A stretch of 64,000 bases of DNA. Origin: Candidatus Villigracilis affinis (GTDB lineage: Bacteria; Chloroflexota; Anaerolineae; Anaerolineales; Villigracilaceae). The DNA lies in assembly GCA_016718275.1 (NCBI GenBank), contig JADKEA010000025.1, positions 1 to 64,000 of the forward strand. Direction: 5' to 3'. The notes beneath the pieces were generated by a model that saw nothing but the letters and a program-made list of their open reading frames with translations, searched no databases and was not told where the DNA came from. Positions 36,678 to 45,876 of this stretch are shown here, in pieces. The stretch's first letter is position 1. Each line of letters opens with the position of its first letter. Both the position numbers and the translations under genes were made by a program.

Positions 36678-37151
36678 CTACTTGGGAAGCATTGAGGTCA
36701 GGGTTCGGGTCACCGTTTGGAGTTGACCCGCGTGGCCTTTGATCTTGTTCACATCACCCGTGCGCAGACCCGATTGCACATCCGTGATCGTCTTGGAAGT
36801 GGACACTTCATTATCAATGATCTTCTGGGTCGTGGCTTCCAACGTGACAAGCATCTGCATCACATTTTTTGGAATGATGGGCAGGTTCCTGAGGATCGGC
36901 AGGAGCACATCCAAAATGCCGTTGGCAGTGCGGGCATATTTGACCGTCAACGTATGCAGTGTGCCGATGGAAGTGGTCAATTCCAGCGCGATCTCCTGGA
37001 TCGAATCGATCATCCCCTTGTGCTGTTCGATGATCTGGGCAACATCTGTCACAGACTTCGTCAACTGGTCTGAAAATTTGACGATCGAACCTGAACTTGT
37101 CTTTGCGGCAATCATTCCGCTTCTGGCGGGAACTCTGGTCGGTGCTGGCAT
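36678..37151 (-). CDS. Hypothetical helical protein
   Basis: A 157-residue protein with no family I recognise. After a short basic N-terminus (PAPTRVPARSG) it is almost wholly amphipathic helix with many Thr, Ile and Gln, for example QIIEQHKGMIDSIQEIALEL and VMQMLVTLEATTQKIIDN. It may be coiled-coil or filament-like. There are no membrane segments. AGGAGG precedes the ATG, so the start is firm. It stands alone between the ribosomal operon and the protease gene. Confidence 0.7.
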   Translation of the reverse strand: MPAPTRVPARSGMIAAKTSSGSIVKFSDQLTKSVTDVAQIIEQHKGMIDSIQEIALELTTSIGTLHTLTVKYARTANGILDVLLPILRNLPIIPKNVMQMLVTLEATTQKIIDNEVSTSKTITDVQSGLRTGDVNKIKGHAGQLQTVTRTLTSMLPK

Positions 37152-37306
37152 GGAAAACCTCCTGAAAATAATGATGATTATTACCCGAAATCAAAGGTAA
37201 TTTCTCCCAACTATACAATACTTCATTTCCAAAAACAACCTTATTGACAAACATTTATATCTCGTATATCCTGAATGGGTTGACCCAAACAGACAAAGGA
37301 GTTGCC

Positions 37307-38155
37307 ATGAATCAAGCTGACTCGAATGGGGAACGCATGCGCACGTGGGCACTATGGCTTGTTCTTCCCCTTGTGATCGGAATTTTGATCGCCTCTGCAA
37401 TTCCACAACCGGTGATCGGCATCATCCGCCTTGATGATGCGATTTACTCATACACGGCGCGAGACATGATCGCGCAGATCAATTATGCAATTGACAATCC
37501 TGAGGTGAAAGCGGTTGTATTGGCATTCGACAGCCCCGGCGGTACCGTAGTAGATACGGAAGCCGTATATATGGAACTGGCACGGCTGCGGGCCAAAAAA
37601 CCTGTCGTCACCGCCGTGAATGGCATGGCCGCCAGCGGAGCCTACTATCTATCGGTAAACACGGATTACATTTATGCCAAGCCAACTTCGATGGTGGGCA
37701 ACATCGGCGTGATCGGCTATCTTCCATCCACCCCCGTTATTTTTGAAGAGATCATTTCCACGGGCCCGTACAAACTATGGGGCGCGCCGCGCGATTCAGA
37801 TATGCGCCAGATCGACATGATCAAGGAAGGCTTCTTTCAGGCGGTGATGTTTGGGCGCGGAGACAGGCTCAAGGTCGGGCAGGATGTCGTGCTCAGCGGA
37901 CAGATCTGGATCGGCAGTGAAGCGGTCCGCATTGGCATCGCTGACGAGATCGGCACCGAAACAGACGCCGTCAACAAGGCCGCCCAGCTTGCACAGGTTG
38001 CAAACTTCAAAACCGTTGACCTGCGTGACCTGGCCGGGGCTGTCAGCAGTTCGCTTCCCTTTTTCTTCCAAAGCCCTGAAGGCATCCTCACACCTTACCC
38101 AACCGAACCAGGTATCTATCTGCTCTTCATCCCGCAGTTGCCTGTGGAACAATAG
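37307..38155 (+). CDS. S49 family signal peptide peptidase
   Basis: A 282-residue membrane-anchored serine protease of the SppA type. One TM helix lies at about residues 14-32. The catalytic Ser110 is in NGMAASGAYY and a Lys156 in STGPYK fits the Ser-Lys dyad. VLAFDSPGGTVVDTE, PTSMVGNIGVIG and the late SGQIWIGSEAVRIGIADEIG are family signatures. GGAG lies six bases before the ATG at 37307. It should degrade cleaved signal peptides. The next gene begins nine bases later, suggesting co-transcription. Confidence 0.9.
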   Translation: MNQADSNGERMRTWALWLVLPLVIGILIASAIPQPVIGIIRLDDAIYSYTARDMIAQINYAIDNPEVKAVVLAFDSPGGTVVDTEAVYMELARLRAKKPVVTAVNGMAASGAYYLSVNTDYIYAKPTSMVGNIGVIGYLPSTPVIFEEIISTGPYKLWGAPRDSDMRQIDMIKEGFFQAVMFGRGDRLKVGQDVVLSGQIWIGSEAVRIGIADEIGTETDAVNKAAQLAQVANFKTVDLRDLAGAVSSSLPFFFQSPEGILTPYPTEPGIYLLFIPQLPVEQ

Positions 38156-38164
38156 GAAGCCGCC

Positions 38165-39598
38165 ATGAAAAAGAACATGCTCTGGATCGCAATTGCCGCT
38201 TTGATCTTTCCACTCCTCGCGCGCGGATTATGGTTCTATCGCGGTATTCCCAACCGCCCTGAGATCGGAACTCCGGATTATCAGGCTCTCACCATTTCAC
38301 AACCGCCGCTGGAAACCCCGTCAGCCGACGAAGTTATCGATCAAATCAACGGCATCGTGTTATTGGATTTCGCGCACGCCAACCAATATCAACCACCCGA
38401 AACACGATCGCTGCAGGAAGCCATCGAAAAGCGCGGTGGAAAAATTGAAACACTGACCGACTCGACTCTGCTCGAATATAAGCTCAAATATGCCAGTGCC
38501 TACATAGTCATTTCCCCATCCTATATGTTCAGCGCAGACGAAACCCGTATCGTGAAGGCCTTTGTCGATCGCGGCGGGAGGCTGCTGACTTTCACCGATG
38601 CCACACGCGGCGCCATGTATTACGACATCAGCGGCAACATCCTTAATTTTCCAGACACAAGCCTGATCAACCCACTGCTTTCTGCATTCGGGATCACACT
38701 CAATAATGATTATCTTTACAACGTCGAAGAACACGAGGGCAATTTCCGCAATGTCTTCTTCGACGACTTCGGCAAAAATGAATTGACCTTCGGACTCAAA
38801 CGGGTCGCGCTCTACGGGACTCACTCGGTCAAAACTTCCTCAGGGCTGATCCTGCTTCGAGGAGCAGAATCAACCCTCTCGTCCATTGACGATGCGCATG
38901 ATCCCGATGAAGGCGGCGCAGCGCTCAGCGCGGACGGGAATGTCCTCGCGTTCGGCGATTTCACATTCCTGACTTCGCCCTATCAAAACGTGGCCGACAA
39001 CGCCACCCTCATCGCCAATATCGCAGACTTTACGCTTGGCGGCAAACAAATCATCACGCTTGCAAATTTCCCATTCACATTCACCCAACCCGTTCTGCAG
39101 GTTTATCGCACATCCGAAGTGCGCATGACCGCGGAAATGACCGCTGCCCTCAGCGGCCTGCAAGAGTCGCTTCGTTACGTGGGCATCTCCATCGAGATCA
39201 CCGATGAACAGCCAGATGGCGACGCGTTGATCCTCGGCTTGTATACCCCAAGCGACGACCTGCTCGATTATGTTAAACCATTCGACATCGAATTGGATGA
39301 CAGCGAATTCATCAACGTGCCTGGGTTTGGAGAAGTCGGCCGTTATGGAAATGCTCTTCTGCTTTTCAATGCAAATAAAAAGGGCAATACCATTACTCTG
39401 CTTGCCGACACCCCTGAAGATTTGATCGTCCTGCTCAACACATTAGCCAGCAATTCGCTTTCTGGCTGCATCCAACAAGGCGATATAGCCGTTTGCAGCG
39501 TTGGCTATGGCGGCAGTTATTCAGATGGTTCAGAGACGGAAACGGAAGCCACCACCGAGCCCGCCACCGAAGAAGTTACCCCAACCCCCGGAGGATAA
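38165..39598 (+). CDS. DUF4350-like exported/membrane-anchored protein
   Basis: A 477-residue protein with an N-terminal hydrophobic anchor (MLWIAIAALIFPLLARGLWF). A large domain follows with GIVLLDFAHANQYQPPE, YIVISPSYMFSADETRIVKA and FVDRGGRLLTFTDATR, the look of DUF4350/glutamine-amidotransferase-like folds. It ends in a Thr/Glu/Pro-rich tail. It lies between the SppA-type protease and dienelactone hydrolase genes on the same strand with gaps of nine and one bases, so they form an operon. The function is unknown; a role in envelope protein handling is only a guess. Confidence 0.7.
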   Translation: MKKNMLWIAIAALIFPLLARGLWFYRGIPNRPEIGTPDYQALTISQPPLETPSADEVIDQINGIVLLDFAHANQYQPPETRSLQEAIEKRGGKIETLTDSTLLEYKLKYASAYIVISPSYMFSADETRIVKAFVDRGGRLLTFTDATRGAMYYDISGNILNFPDTSLINPLLSAFGITLNNDYLYNVEEHEGNFRNVFFDDFGKNELTFGLKRVALYGTHSVKTSSGLILLRGAESTLSSIDDAHDPDEGGAALSADGNVLAFGDFTFLTSPYQNVADNATLIANIADFTLGGKQIITLANFPFTFTQPVLQVYRTSEVRMTAEMTAALSGLQESLRYVGISIEITDEQPDGDALILGLYTPSDDLLDYVKPFDIELDDSEFINVPGFGEVGRYGNALLLFNANKKGNTITLLADTPEDLIVLLNTLASNSLSGCIQQGDIAVCSVGYGGSYSDGSETETEATTEPATEEVTPTPGG

Positions 39599-39599
39599 A

Positions 39600-40268
39600 A
39601 TGAGCGAAATGATTCAACTAGGAAGTGTGAACGGCTATCTTGCAAAACCGAGCGGGGCGGGCCCCTTCCCCGCCATGATCGTGATTCAGGAATGGTGGGG
39701 GCTGGATTCTCAAACCAAATCCATCGCAGACCGTTTTGCAGAGGAAGGCTATCTCGCCTTTGCACCTGACCTGTATCACGGTGAACTCGCCCAGCTTGGC
39801 GATGGCGACACCGCGATGAAACTCGTGCAAAAATATGGCCCCGTAGCTCATAATGATTTGACCGCACTTTACGATGCGCTGAAATCACATCCCGATTGCA
39901 ATGGCAAGGTCGGCAGTGTTGGATTCTGCTTCGGCGGCCGCATGTCTCTCGCCTTGAGCACGATGCGCCCCGTGGATGCGGTCTGCACGTTTTACGGCGG
40001 CGGGATGCAAACGGTCTTCGATCAATTGCGCGCCAACCTGAAAGCCCCCGTGCTTGGATTCTTCGGCGATGCCGATGTTTCCATCCCTGCGGGCACCATC
40101 GAAGAATTCGAAAAACTGCTCGATGAGGTCGGCGTGGAGCATGAAGTCATCACCTATCCCAACTCCGGTCACGCCTTCTTCCGCGACAGCGACCCCAGCG
40201 TGTACATCCCCGAAGCCTCAAAAGATGCCTGGGAACGCGCGAAGAAGTTCTTCAAGAAGAATTTGTAG
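39600..40268 (+). CDS. Dienelactone hydrolase family protein
   Basis: A 222-residue alpha/beta hydrolase. The cysteine nucleophile is in GSVGFCFGGRMSL, the Asp in GFFGDADVSIP and the His in YPNSGHAFFRD. IVIQEWWGLDSQTKSIADRF is the family N-terminal signature. GGAGG lies just before the ATG at 39600, one base after the previous stop. It hydrolyses a lactone or ester; the substrate is not known. Confidence 0.92.
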   Translation: MSEMIQLGSVNGYLAKPSGAGPFPAMIVIQEWWGLDSQTKSIADRFAEEGYLAFAPDLYHGELAQLGDGDTAMKLVQKYGPVAHNDLTALYDALKSHPDCNGKVGSVGFCFGGRMSLALSTMRPVDAVCTFYGGGMQTVFDQLRANLKAPVLGFFGDADVSIPAGTIEEFEKLLDEVGVEHEVITYPNSGHAFFRDSDPSVYIPEASKDAWERAKKFFKKNL

Positions 40269-40288
40269 GAAATGAATCCCATCGCATC

Positions 40289-42372
40289 ATGACAAACCTC
40301 AACCTGATTCAGCGTCAAATCATCGAGTCGCCCTTGACTCGCGTCTCTTCGTCTCAGGCCGCGCAGGGACGGGGAAAACAACCGCCGGTGTCGAGCGCAT
40401 GCGCTTCCTGCTCGAACAAGGCATCCCCGCCGACTCGATTCTGATGCTCACACCGCAGCGCACGATGCAGGAGCCGTACCTCGAACTGCTCTACAGCCCC
40501 GAGCGGCGCGCAGGTGGTGAAGTCACTTCCGCCACCATTGGCGGCCTCGCCAAACGTATGTGTGACCTGTTCTGGCCCATCGCCGCCGAAGCCGCTGGAT
40601 TCAAAAACCCCGAACGGGCTCCTGTTTTTCTCACACTTGAAACCGCACAATATTACATGGCGTTTATCGTACGCCCCCTGCTGGATGAGGGCTATTTTCA
40701 ATCGCTCACCATTGACCGCAACCGCCTGTATTCACAGATCATTGACACCTTGAACAAGGCAGCGGTGGTCGGGTTTCCGCATACCGAGATCGGCGCGCGC
40801 CTTGATGCCGCCTGGGTCGGTGACCCTGGTCAGCGCCGCATTTATCAGGATGTGCAGGATTGCGCCATCCGCTTCCGCGAGTATTGCCTCGAACACAACC
40901 TGCTCGATTTCTCCCTTCAACTGGAAATTTTCGCCGATATTCTTTGGCCGCAGGAACAGGTGCAAAACTACCTCAAACGGACTTATCGCCACCTCATCTA
41001 TGACAACATCGAAGAGGATGCGCCGCGCGCGCACGATATCGTCCGAGAGTGGATGGCAGATTTTGATTCGGCGCTGTTGCTCTACGACAATGACGCGGGG
41101 TATCGCCGCTTCCTCGGAGGCGATGCAGCAAGCGGCTACGCCCTGAACGAGACCTGCGAGAGTCAGGTCGAATTCATCGAGAGTTTCGTCTCATCCGAAA
41201 ATATCATCCAGCTTTCCAATTCGCTGGTTTCTGCCATTACGAATCAAAGCACGGGAGAAGAAATCTATCCGCCTGATGCAATGGAATTCATCATGGCGCA
41301 TTTCTACCCCGAGATGTTGAATGAGGTGGTCGGGAAAATAAAAACATTGATCGAAGAAGGCACGCCACCCGCCGAGATCGTGGTGCTTGCACCGTATCTT
41401 TCAGATGCGCTGCGTTTTTCGATCGCTGACCGTTTGGAGAAGGAAAATATTCCGTGGCGGTCACATCGGCCTTCGCGTTCACTGCGCGACGAACCCGCCA
41501 GCAATGCGCTATTGACTCTCTCCGCGCTCGCGCACCCGCATTGGAATGTACGTCCTACAAAGTTCGATGTGATGCAAACCCTGATGTTCGCATTGGACAC
41601 AGACCTCGTGCGCGCGCAATTGCTGACCGAAGTGGTGTATGGCCAAAAAGACTCGAGGCTTTCGCCCTTTGAAGAGATCAGGCCCGAGATGCAGGAACGC
41701 ATCACCTACAGGCTCGGAGAAAAATACGCGACCCTGCGCAACTGGCTGCTCGAATATCGCGATGCCGCCCCCCTGCCACTGGACTTCTTTTTGCGAAAAT
41801 TCTTCGGTGAAGTGCTTTCGCAGCCCGAGTTTGGATTTCACAGCGATATGGATGCAGTGCGCGTGGCTTCGAGCCTGATCGAATCCATCAAGAAATTCCG
41901 CAATGCGATGGAGCCATTTGACCAAACAGACTTTGACATGGGCAGGGAATATCTTGCCATGTTGGAAGACGGCGTGATCGCCGCGCAATATCTCGAATCA
42001 TGGCGCAGTGAAAATAAGGATGCCGTGCTGGTTGCGCCCGCCCACACCTTCCTGATGATGAATCATCCTGTGACCGTTCAGTTCTGGCTTGACCCTGGTT
42101 CCGTGGGTTGGGTTCAGCGCCTTTCACAACCGCTGACTCATCCTTACGTTCTTTCGCGCGAATGGGATCCTTCGCAGGGACATTTCTGGATGGACACCGA
42201 TGAAGTGCGCGAAGAGACCGATGCGCTGGCACGGCTGGTTGGCGGGCTGCTCAGCCGATGCAAAGACAAAGTATTTCTGGCGTTGGCCGATTTGAGCGAA
42301 TCGGGAATGGAACAGCGCGGTTCATTGCTGCGCGCTTTCCAAAAGGTGCTGTCTTTGCAGGGGCAGGAATGA
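40289..42372 (+). CDS. UvrD/AddB-like P-loop ATPase, frame-disrupted
   Basis: A protein of about 695 residues of the superfamily-1 helicase type. A missing C in CCC near 40332 breaks the N-terminus; repair gives MTNLNLIQRQIIESPLDSR then LFVSGRAGTGKTT, a clean Walker A. The motif-II position reads LIYDNIEEDAPRAHD instead of DExxD, suggesting altered ATPase or an AddB-like structural role. A second region after residue 300 (PAEIVVLAPYLSDAL) is helicase-like. No nuclease motif was found. A canonical UvrD helicase lies 3.5 kb downstream on the same strand and may be its partner. Confidence 0.72.
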
Positions 42373-42496
42373 AATCCGTTTTGCGGAGCGCGGACTTCAG
42401 TTCGCATGTATCTGAAGCGTCTTTAAATCTAATTTATCTGCATTCATCTGTGGTTAAAACGAATTTCAAAATGCTTTCCAGGAAAACTGGGCGGAA

Positions 42497-43711
42497 ATGA
42501 AAACGCGCGAACTCCTGTGGATTCTTCTCCTCGCGGCTCTGACGACGCTCGGGCTTGACCTTGTCACGAATGCGATCAACACGCAGGGAAACGCCTGGGA
42601 CTTCCTCTATTACATTGCGCTGGCAAAGGATGGATTTCGCGCTGACCCATTGGCGAGCCCGTTCGCCTATCGTTACCTGACTCCCTTCCTTGTGCATGGA
42701 TTGTCCCTGCTGGGATTATCCATCGAGCGCGGATTCGGTGTCATCGCGTATTTCGGCGCGATCACGCAACTCACAGGGATTTTCTTCTTTGTCAAATGGC
42801 TGAGCAATTCAACCAAAGGCGCCTACCTCGCCATGGCTGTGACGGCGCTTTCATTATTCAATGTGAAGTTCCTGCTGTTCGATATTTACAGGCCAGACCA
42901 TCTGGCCTACGCGCTCATCCTGTTACAAACCTATCTGGCGTTCAATCGAAAATTCCTGTCATTGCTGGTCGTCACGCTCATTGCGTCACAGATTCGGGAA
43001 TTCAACATCATTCCACTGGTCGCGTATTTATTCATGGCATATCACAGTGAAGAGCGCGGACTTTTCATCAAGCAAGCCGCCATTTCAACAGCCTGCCTCG
43101 TTCCCGCCATTCTTTTGCCGCGCCTGCTCATCCCTGTGACCGAAAATTACCAACTCGTCGGGTTTTCAGGAGACGCCCTGCTCACCACGGTCATTCTGCC
43201 ATTCATCCCAAGCGTGGACGTAAATTTCATCTTCTCCATCTTCGCCTATCTTTTGCCTTTATTATTCCTTGCCGACCTGAAAACCATCAAAACCGCATTC
43301 GCCTCCCTGCCCGAAAATCAGCGTAGATATTTGCTGGCGTACACGGTGCTCGTGCTGTTGCTCAGTTTCTTCGGCGGCACCGACTTCAACCGCTTTGCTA
43401 CATTTCTCTTCCTGCCACAGATCATTTTGATCGGGCTCATCGCTCCTGCCATCTCCAATCTTCAAATCGGATTCATGCTCGCTGTCACTTTCATTTTCAA
43501 CCGACTCTGGATGCATATCCCCGATTGGGACGTGGAAAAGTACCGCGATTTCTACGGCGGATTTTCACTGCGGCTGAACATGTCCACGCTGAATCGGATC
43601 GTGGAACTGGTCGCTTTTCTGGCGCTGGGTTTCGGTTTGAGAAAATGGCAGGGTGAAACGCACGTAATGGAGTCACAAAGGCACGAAGGCACCAAGACTC
43701 AAAGAGAATAA
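42497..43711 (+). CDS. Polytopic membrane protein
   Basis: A 404-residue protein with about ten hydrophobic segments spread over its length. The first is LLWILLLAALTTLGLDLV, followed by an Asp/Tyr-containing loop WDFLYYIALAKDGF and FAYRYLTPFLVHGL, similar to lipid-linked-sugar glycosyltransferases of the GT-C sort. A catalytic assignment is not possible. The last 15 residues (ESQRHEGTKTQRE) come from a dispersed CACGAAGGCACCAAG-type repeat that runs over the stop codon, so the original C-terminus may have been replaced. Confidence 0.65.
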   Translation: MKTRELLWILLLAALTTLGLDLVTNAINTQGNAWDFLYYIALAKDGFRADPLASPFAYRYLTPFLVHGLSLLGLSIERGFGVIAYFGAITQLTGIFFFVKWLSNSTKGAYLAMAVTALSLFNVKFLLFDIYRPDHLAYALILLQTYLAFNRKFLSLLVVTLIASQIREFNIIPLVAYLFMAYHSEERGLFIKQAAISTACLVPAILLPRLLIPVTENYQLVGFSGDALLTTVILPFIPSVDVNFIFSIFAYLLPLLFLADLKTIKTAFASLPENQRRYLLAYTVLVLLLSFFGGTDFNRFATFLFLPQIILIGLIAPAISNLQIGFMLAVTFIFNRLWMHIPDWDVEKYRDFYGGFSLRLNMSTLNRIVELVAFLALGFGLRKWQGETHVMESQRHEGTKTQRE

Positions 43712-43743
43712 CTCTGCGTCGTTGTGACTTGGTGACTTCGCGG
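43671..43743. repeat. Dispersed inverted repeat, CACGAAGGCACCAAG family
   Basis: AGTCACAAAGGCACGAAGGC and ACCAAGACTCAAAG (43671-43704) are answered by an inverted, diverged copy at 43711-43743 (GACTTGGTGACTTCGCGG). The repeat covers the 3' end of the membrane-protein gene. A related repeat lies at 55693-55768. Confidence 0.6.
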
Positions 43744-43772
43744 TTATCCAGCAAGAAATTCTCGAGGGCAAT

Positions 43773-44108
43773 TTGTCTTTTTACTCCCTGAACTACACCC
43801 TGCAAGATGTCATCGGCTATGCACTCGCGTTCCTTCTATCAAATGGTGATGACCGCACCATCTATGGCGTATCTCTGACCACTTACAACAAATTCGTAAA
43901 CGAACTTGAATTCCTGTTCACCGAAGATTTTTCAAACTGGCAACCCATTGACAACGCCTGCCGAAAATATTCCATCGACCTGTTGATCTTCAGCGACCTA
44001 GACCCAGCATGGCACAGCCTCGCCGTGCTCAAAACCCAGCGGCCCCCGCTGTACGAAAATGAACACTATTCCATTTTCACTTGCGGAAATTATGCAAAAA
44101 TCAGGTAA
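43773..44108 (+). pseudogene. C-terminal fragment of a membrane glycosyltransferase-like gene
   Basis: A 111-codon frame with only a TTG start and no ribosome site. The sequence FSNWQPIDNACRKYSIDLLI then FSDLDPAWHSLA and PPLYENEHYSIFTC looks like the soluble C-terminal domain that follows the membrane part of GT-C-like proteins. The repeat just upstream probably marks the deletion joint with the preceding membrane gene. It may be expressed, but more likely it is a remnant. Confidence 0.45.
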
Positions 44109-44203
44109 GCATGCATCATGTTAAAATGAACAAGATAGGCTGCGAGCTAGCAGCGGGAAATTGCCAAGAACACTTTAAAGGTTATACGATGTCAGGAGAG
44201 AGA

Positions 44204-45232
44204 ATGAAAAACAAACAAATCCCAACACTTATCGGTCTTCTTGTATTGATGTATGCCTGCAATTTTGGAACACCTGCCAGCATCACACCCGCACCTGAAG
44301 TTGTCGAAACACAACCACCTGCAACTGCTACTGCGGAAATTATCCCAACCACTGAGCCTTCCCCTTTGAATGGGCCAACTCTCGCAAACTGCCCAATGTT
44401 CCCCGCAGACAATTATTGGAATGCACCCATCGATACACTCCCGACTCATCCACAATCAGATGCGTGGATCAACAGCATCGGCCGCGCTGTAAGTTTCCAC
44501 ATGGACTTCGGCTTAGGCGAATATGATGGCGGCTTGATCGGAATCCCATTTAATATCGTGGCAGGATCAACTATCCCGAAAGTTGGATTCGAGTTTGATT
44601 ACGCAGACGAATCAGATCCAGGCCCGTATCCGATTCCTGAAAATCCAAACCAGGAAGCGGGGGGCGACCGTCACATTTTGGTTCTGGATAGCGATACTTG
44701 CATACTCTACGAAGTTTATGATGCCAGTTTCGATGGCGGACAATGGAGGGGCGGTTCGGGTGCGATCTGGGATTTGAACTCGAATACCCTGCGCCCCGAT
44801 ACATGGACCTCCTCCGACGCGGCGGGCCTGCCGATTCTGCCTGGCCTGGTGCGCTATGATGAAATCGCTGCAGGCGAAATTAAACACGCGCTGCGTTTTA
44901 CGATCGAAAAAACGGCTGGCTACATCTGGCCCGCGCGGCATCTGACAGACGACCCACAGGATGGGATTCCACCCATGGGCGCGCGTTTTCGTTTGAAAGC
45001 AGATTACGATATTTCAGGTTTTCCACAGGAAATGCAAATCATCCTGCAAGCCATGAAAACGTATGGAATCATTTTGGCAGACAACGGCTCAAACTGGTAC
45101 ATCAGCGGCGCACCCGATGACCGCTGGGACAACGATATGCTCCACTTGCTCGATGCGTTGACGGGAAATGACTTTGAAGCCGTGGACACTTCGGGAATGA
45201 TGGTGGCTGAGGATTCGGGGGAAGCGAAATAA
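44204..45232 (+). CDS. Lipoprotein of unknown function
   Basis: A 342-residue lipoprotein. From the ATG at 44204 (AGGAGA upstream) the signal peptide ends in the lipobox LMYAC. A Pro/Thr/Ala-rich linker follows, then a globular domain with NCPMFPADNYWNAPIDTLP, GLIGIPFNIVAGSTIPKV, GGDRHILVLDSDTCILYEVY and GYIWPARHLTDDPQDGIPPM. This is a conserved-looking secreted domain that I cannot name. It may be a glycan-binding or hydrolase-like fold. The transposase gene starts two bases after its stop. Confidence 0.75.
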   Translation: MKNKQIPTLIGLLVLMYACNFGTPASITPAPEVVETQPPATATAEIIPTTEPSPLNGPTLANCPMFPADNYWNAPIDTLPTHPQSDAWINSIGRAVSFHMDFGLGEYDGGLIGIPFNIVAGSTIPKVGFEFDYADESDPGPYPIPENPNQEAGGDRHILVLDSDTCILYEVYDASFDGGQWRGGSGAIWDLNSNTLRPDTWTSSDAAGLPILPGLVRYDEIAAGEIKHALRFTIEKTAGYIWPARHLTDDPQDGIPPMGARFRLKADYDISGFPQEMQIILQAMKTYGIILADNGSNWYISGAPDDRWDNDMLHLLDALTGNDFEAVDTSGMMVAEDSGEAK

Positions 45233-45234
45233 TC

Positions 45235-45645
45235 ATGCCATATTGGAAGCTCTACTATCACTTTATTTGGGGAACAAAGAATCGCCTGCCATTGATCGAC
45301 TCAATTCTTGAGTCGGAGTTGTATCGCGCCATCGCGGCAAAAGCACAAGACCTAGGCGGATTTGTTCATGCATTAGGCGGCATCGAAGACCATGTGCATC
45401 TTGCAGTCTCCGTACCACCCAAAATTGCGCCTGCAAAATTCATCGGTGATGTGAAAGGAAACAGTTCACACTTCATCAATCACGTCATCCAACCTGATTT
45501 CGAATTCTATTGGCAGGATGAATATGGAGTGCTGTCTTTTGGCGAGAGGAATCTGGCTTCGGTGGTACGATACATTCACAACCAGAAACAACACCATGCA
45601 AATGGAACGTTAATTTCCGCGATGGAACGCATCGAAGAAGGTTAA
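45235..45645 (+). mobile_element. IS200/RAYT-type HUH transposase (Y1_Tnp)
   Basis: A 136-residue HUH-family single-strand transposase. The metal-binding HUH motif is DHVHLAV, followed about 60 residues later by the nucleophile region VRYIHNQKQHH. Length and fold (WKLYYHFIWGTKNRLP start) fit IS200/REP-associated tyrosine transposases. It abuts the upstream lipoprotein gene and is followed by a cluster of hairpins, the usual substrate of such enzymes. No second transposon gene (TnpB) is present. Confidence 0.9.
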
Positions 45646-45845
45646 GTCCACTTTAGTGGGCTTTGCAGGAATAGCCCGACGGTTTATCGTCGGGCGAGGC
45701 CACAGGGTAGAATCATTTTATCGAGGCAGGAAATCAAAGTGCAAAGCACGCCTCAAACACGCTTCCGCTTTGGCTTTGCCCCTGGGTTTCACCGCGCGGT
45801 GATAAACCACCACGCTATCCATACGAACCCCGCTAAAGCGGACTA
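45644..45845. repeat. Hairpin cluster downstream of the transposase
   Basis: Three or four palindromes occur in about 200 bases. They are AAGTCCAC/GTGGGCTT (45644-45663), GCCCGACG/CGTCGGGC (45674-45695, 8-bp perfect), and GGTTTCACCGCGCGGTGATAAACC-like (45785-45808). A CCCGCTAAAGCGGAC stem lies near 45830. They look like the structured ends or REP-type targets of the HUH transposase. No gene is seen here. Confidence 0.65.
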
Positions 45846-45876
45846 ATTCGAATCCCGAGTAGAATCACCCCAACAC

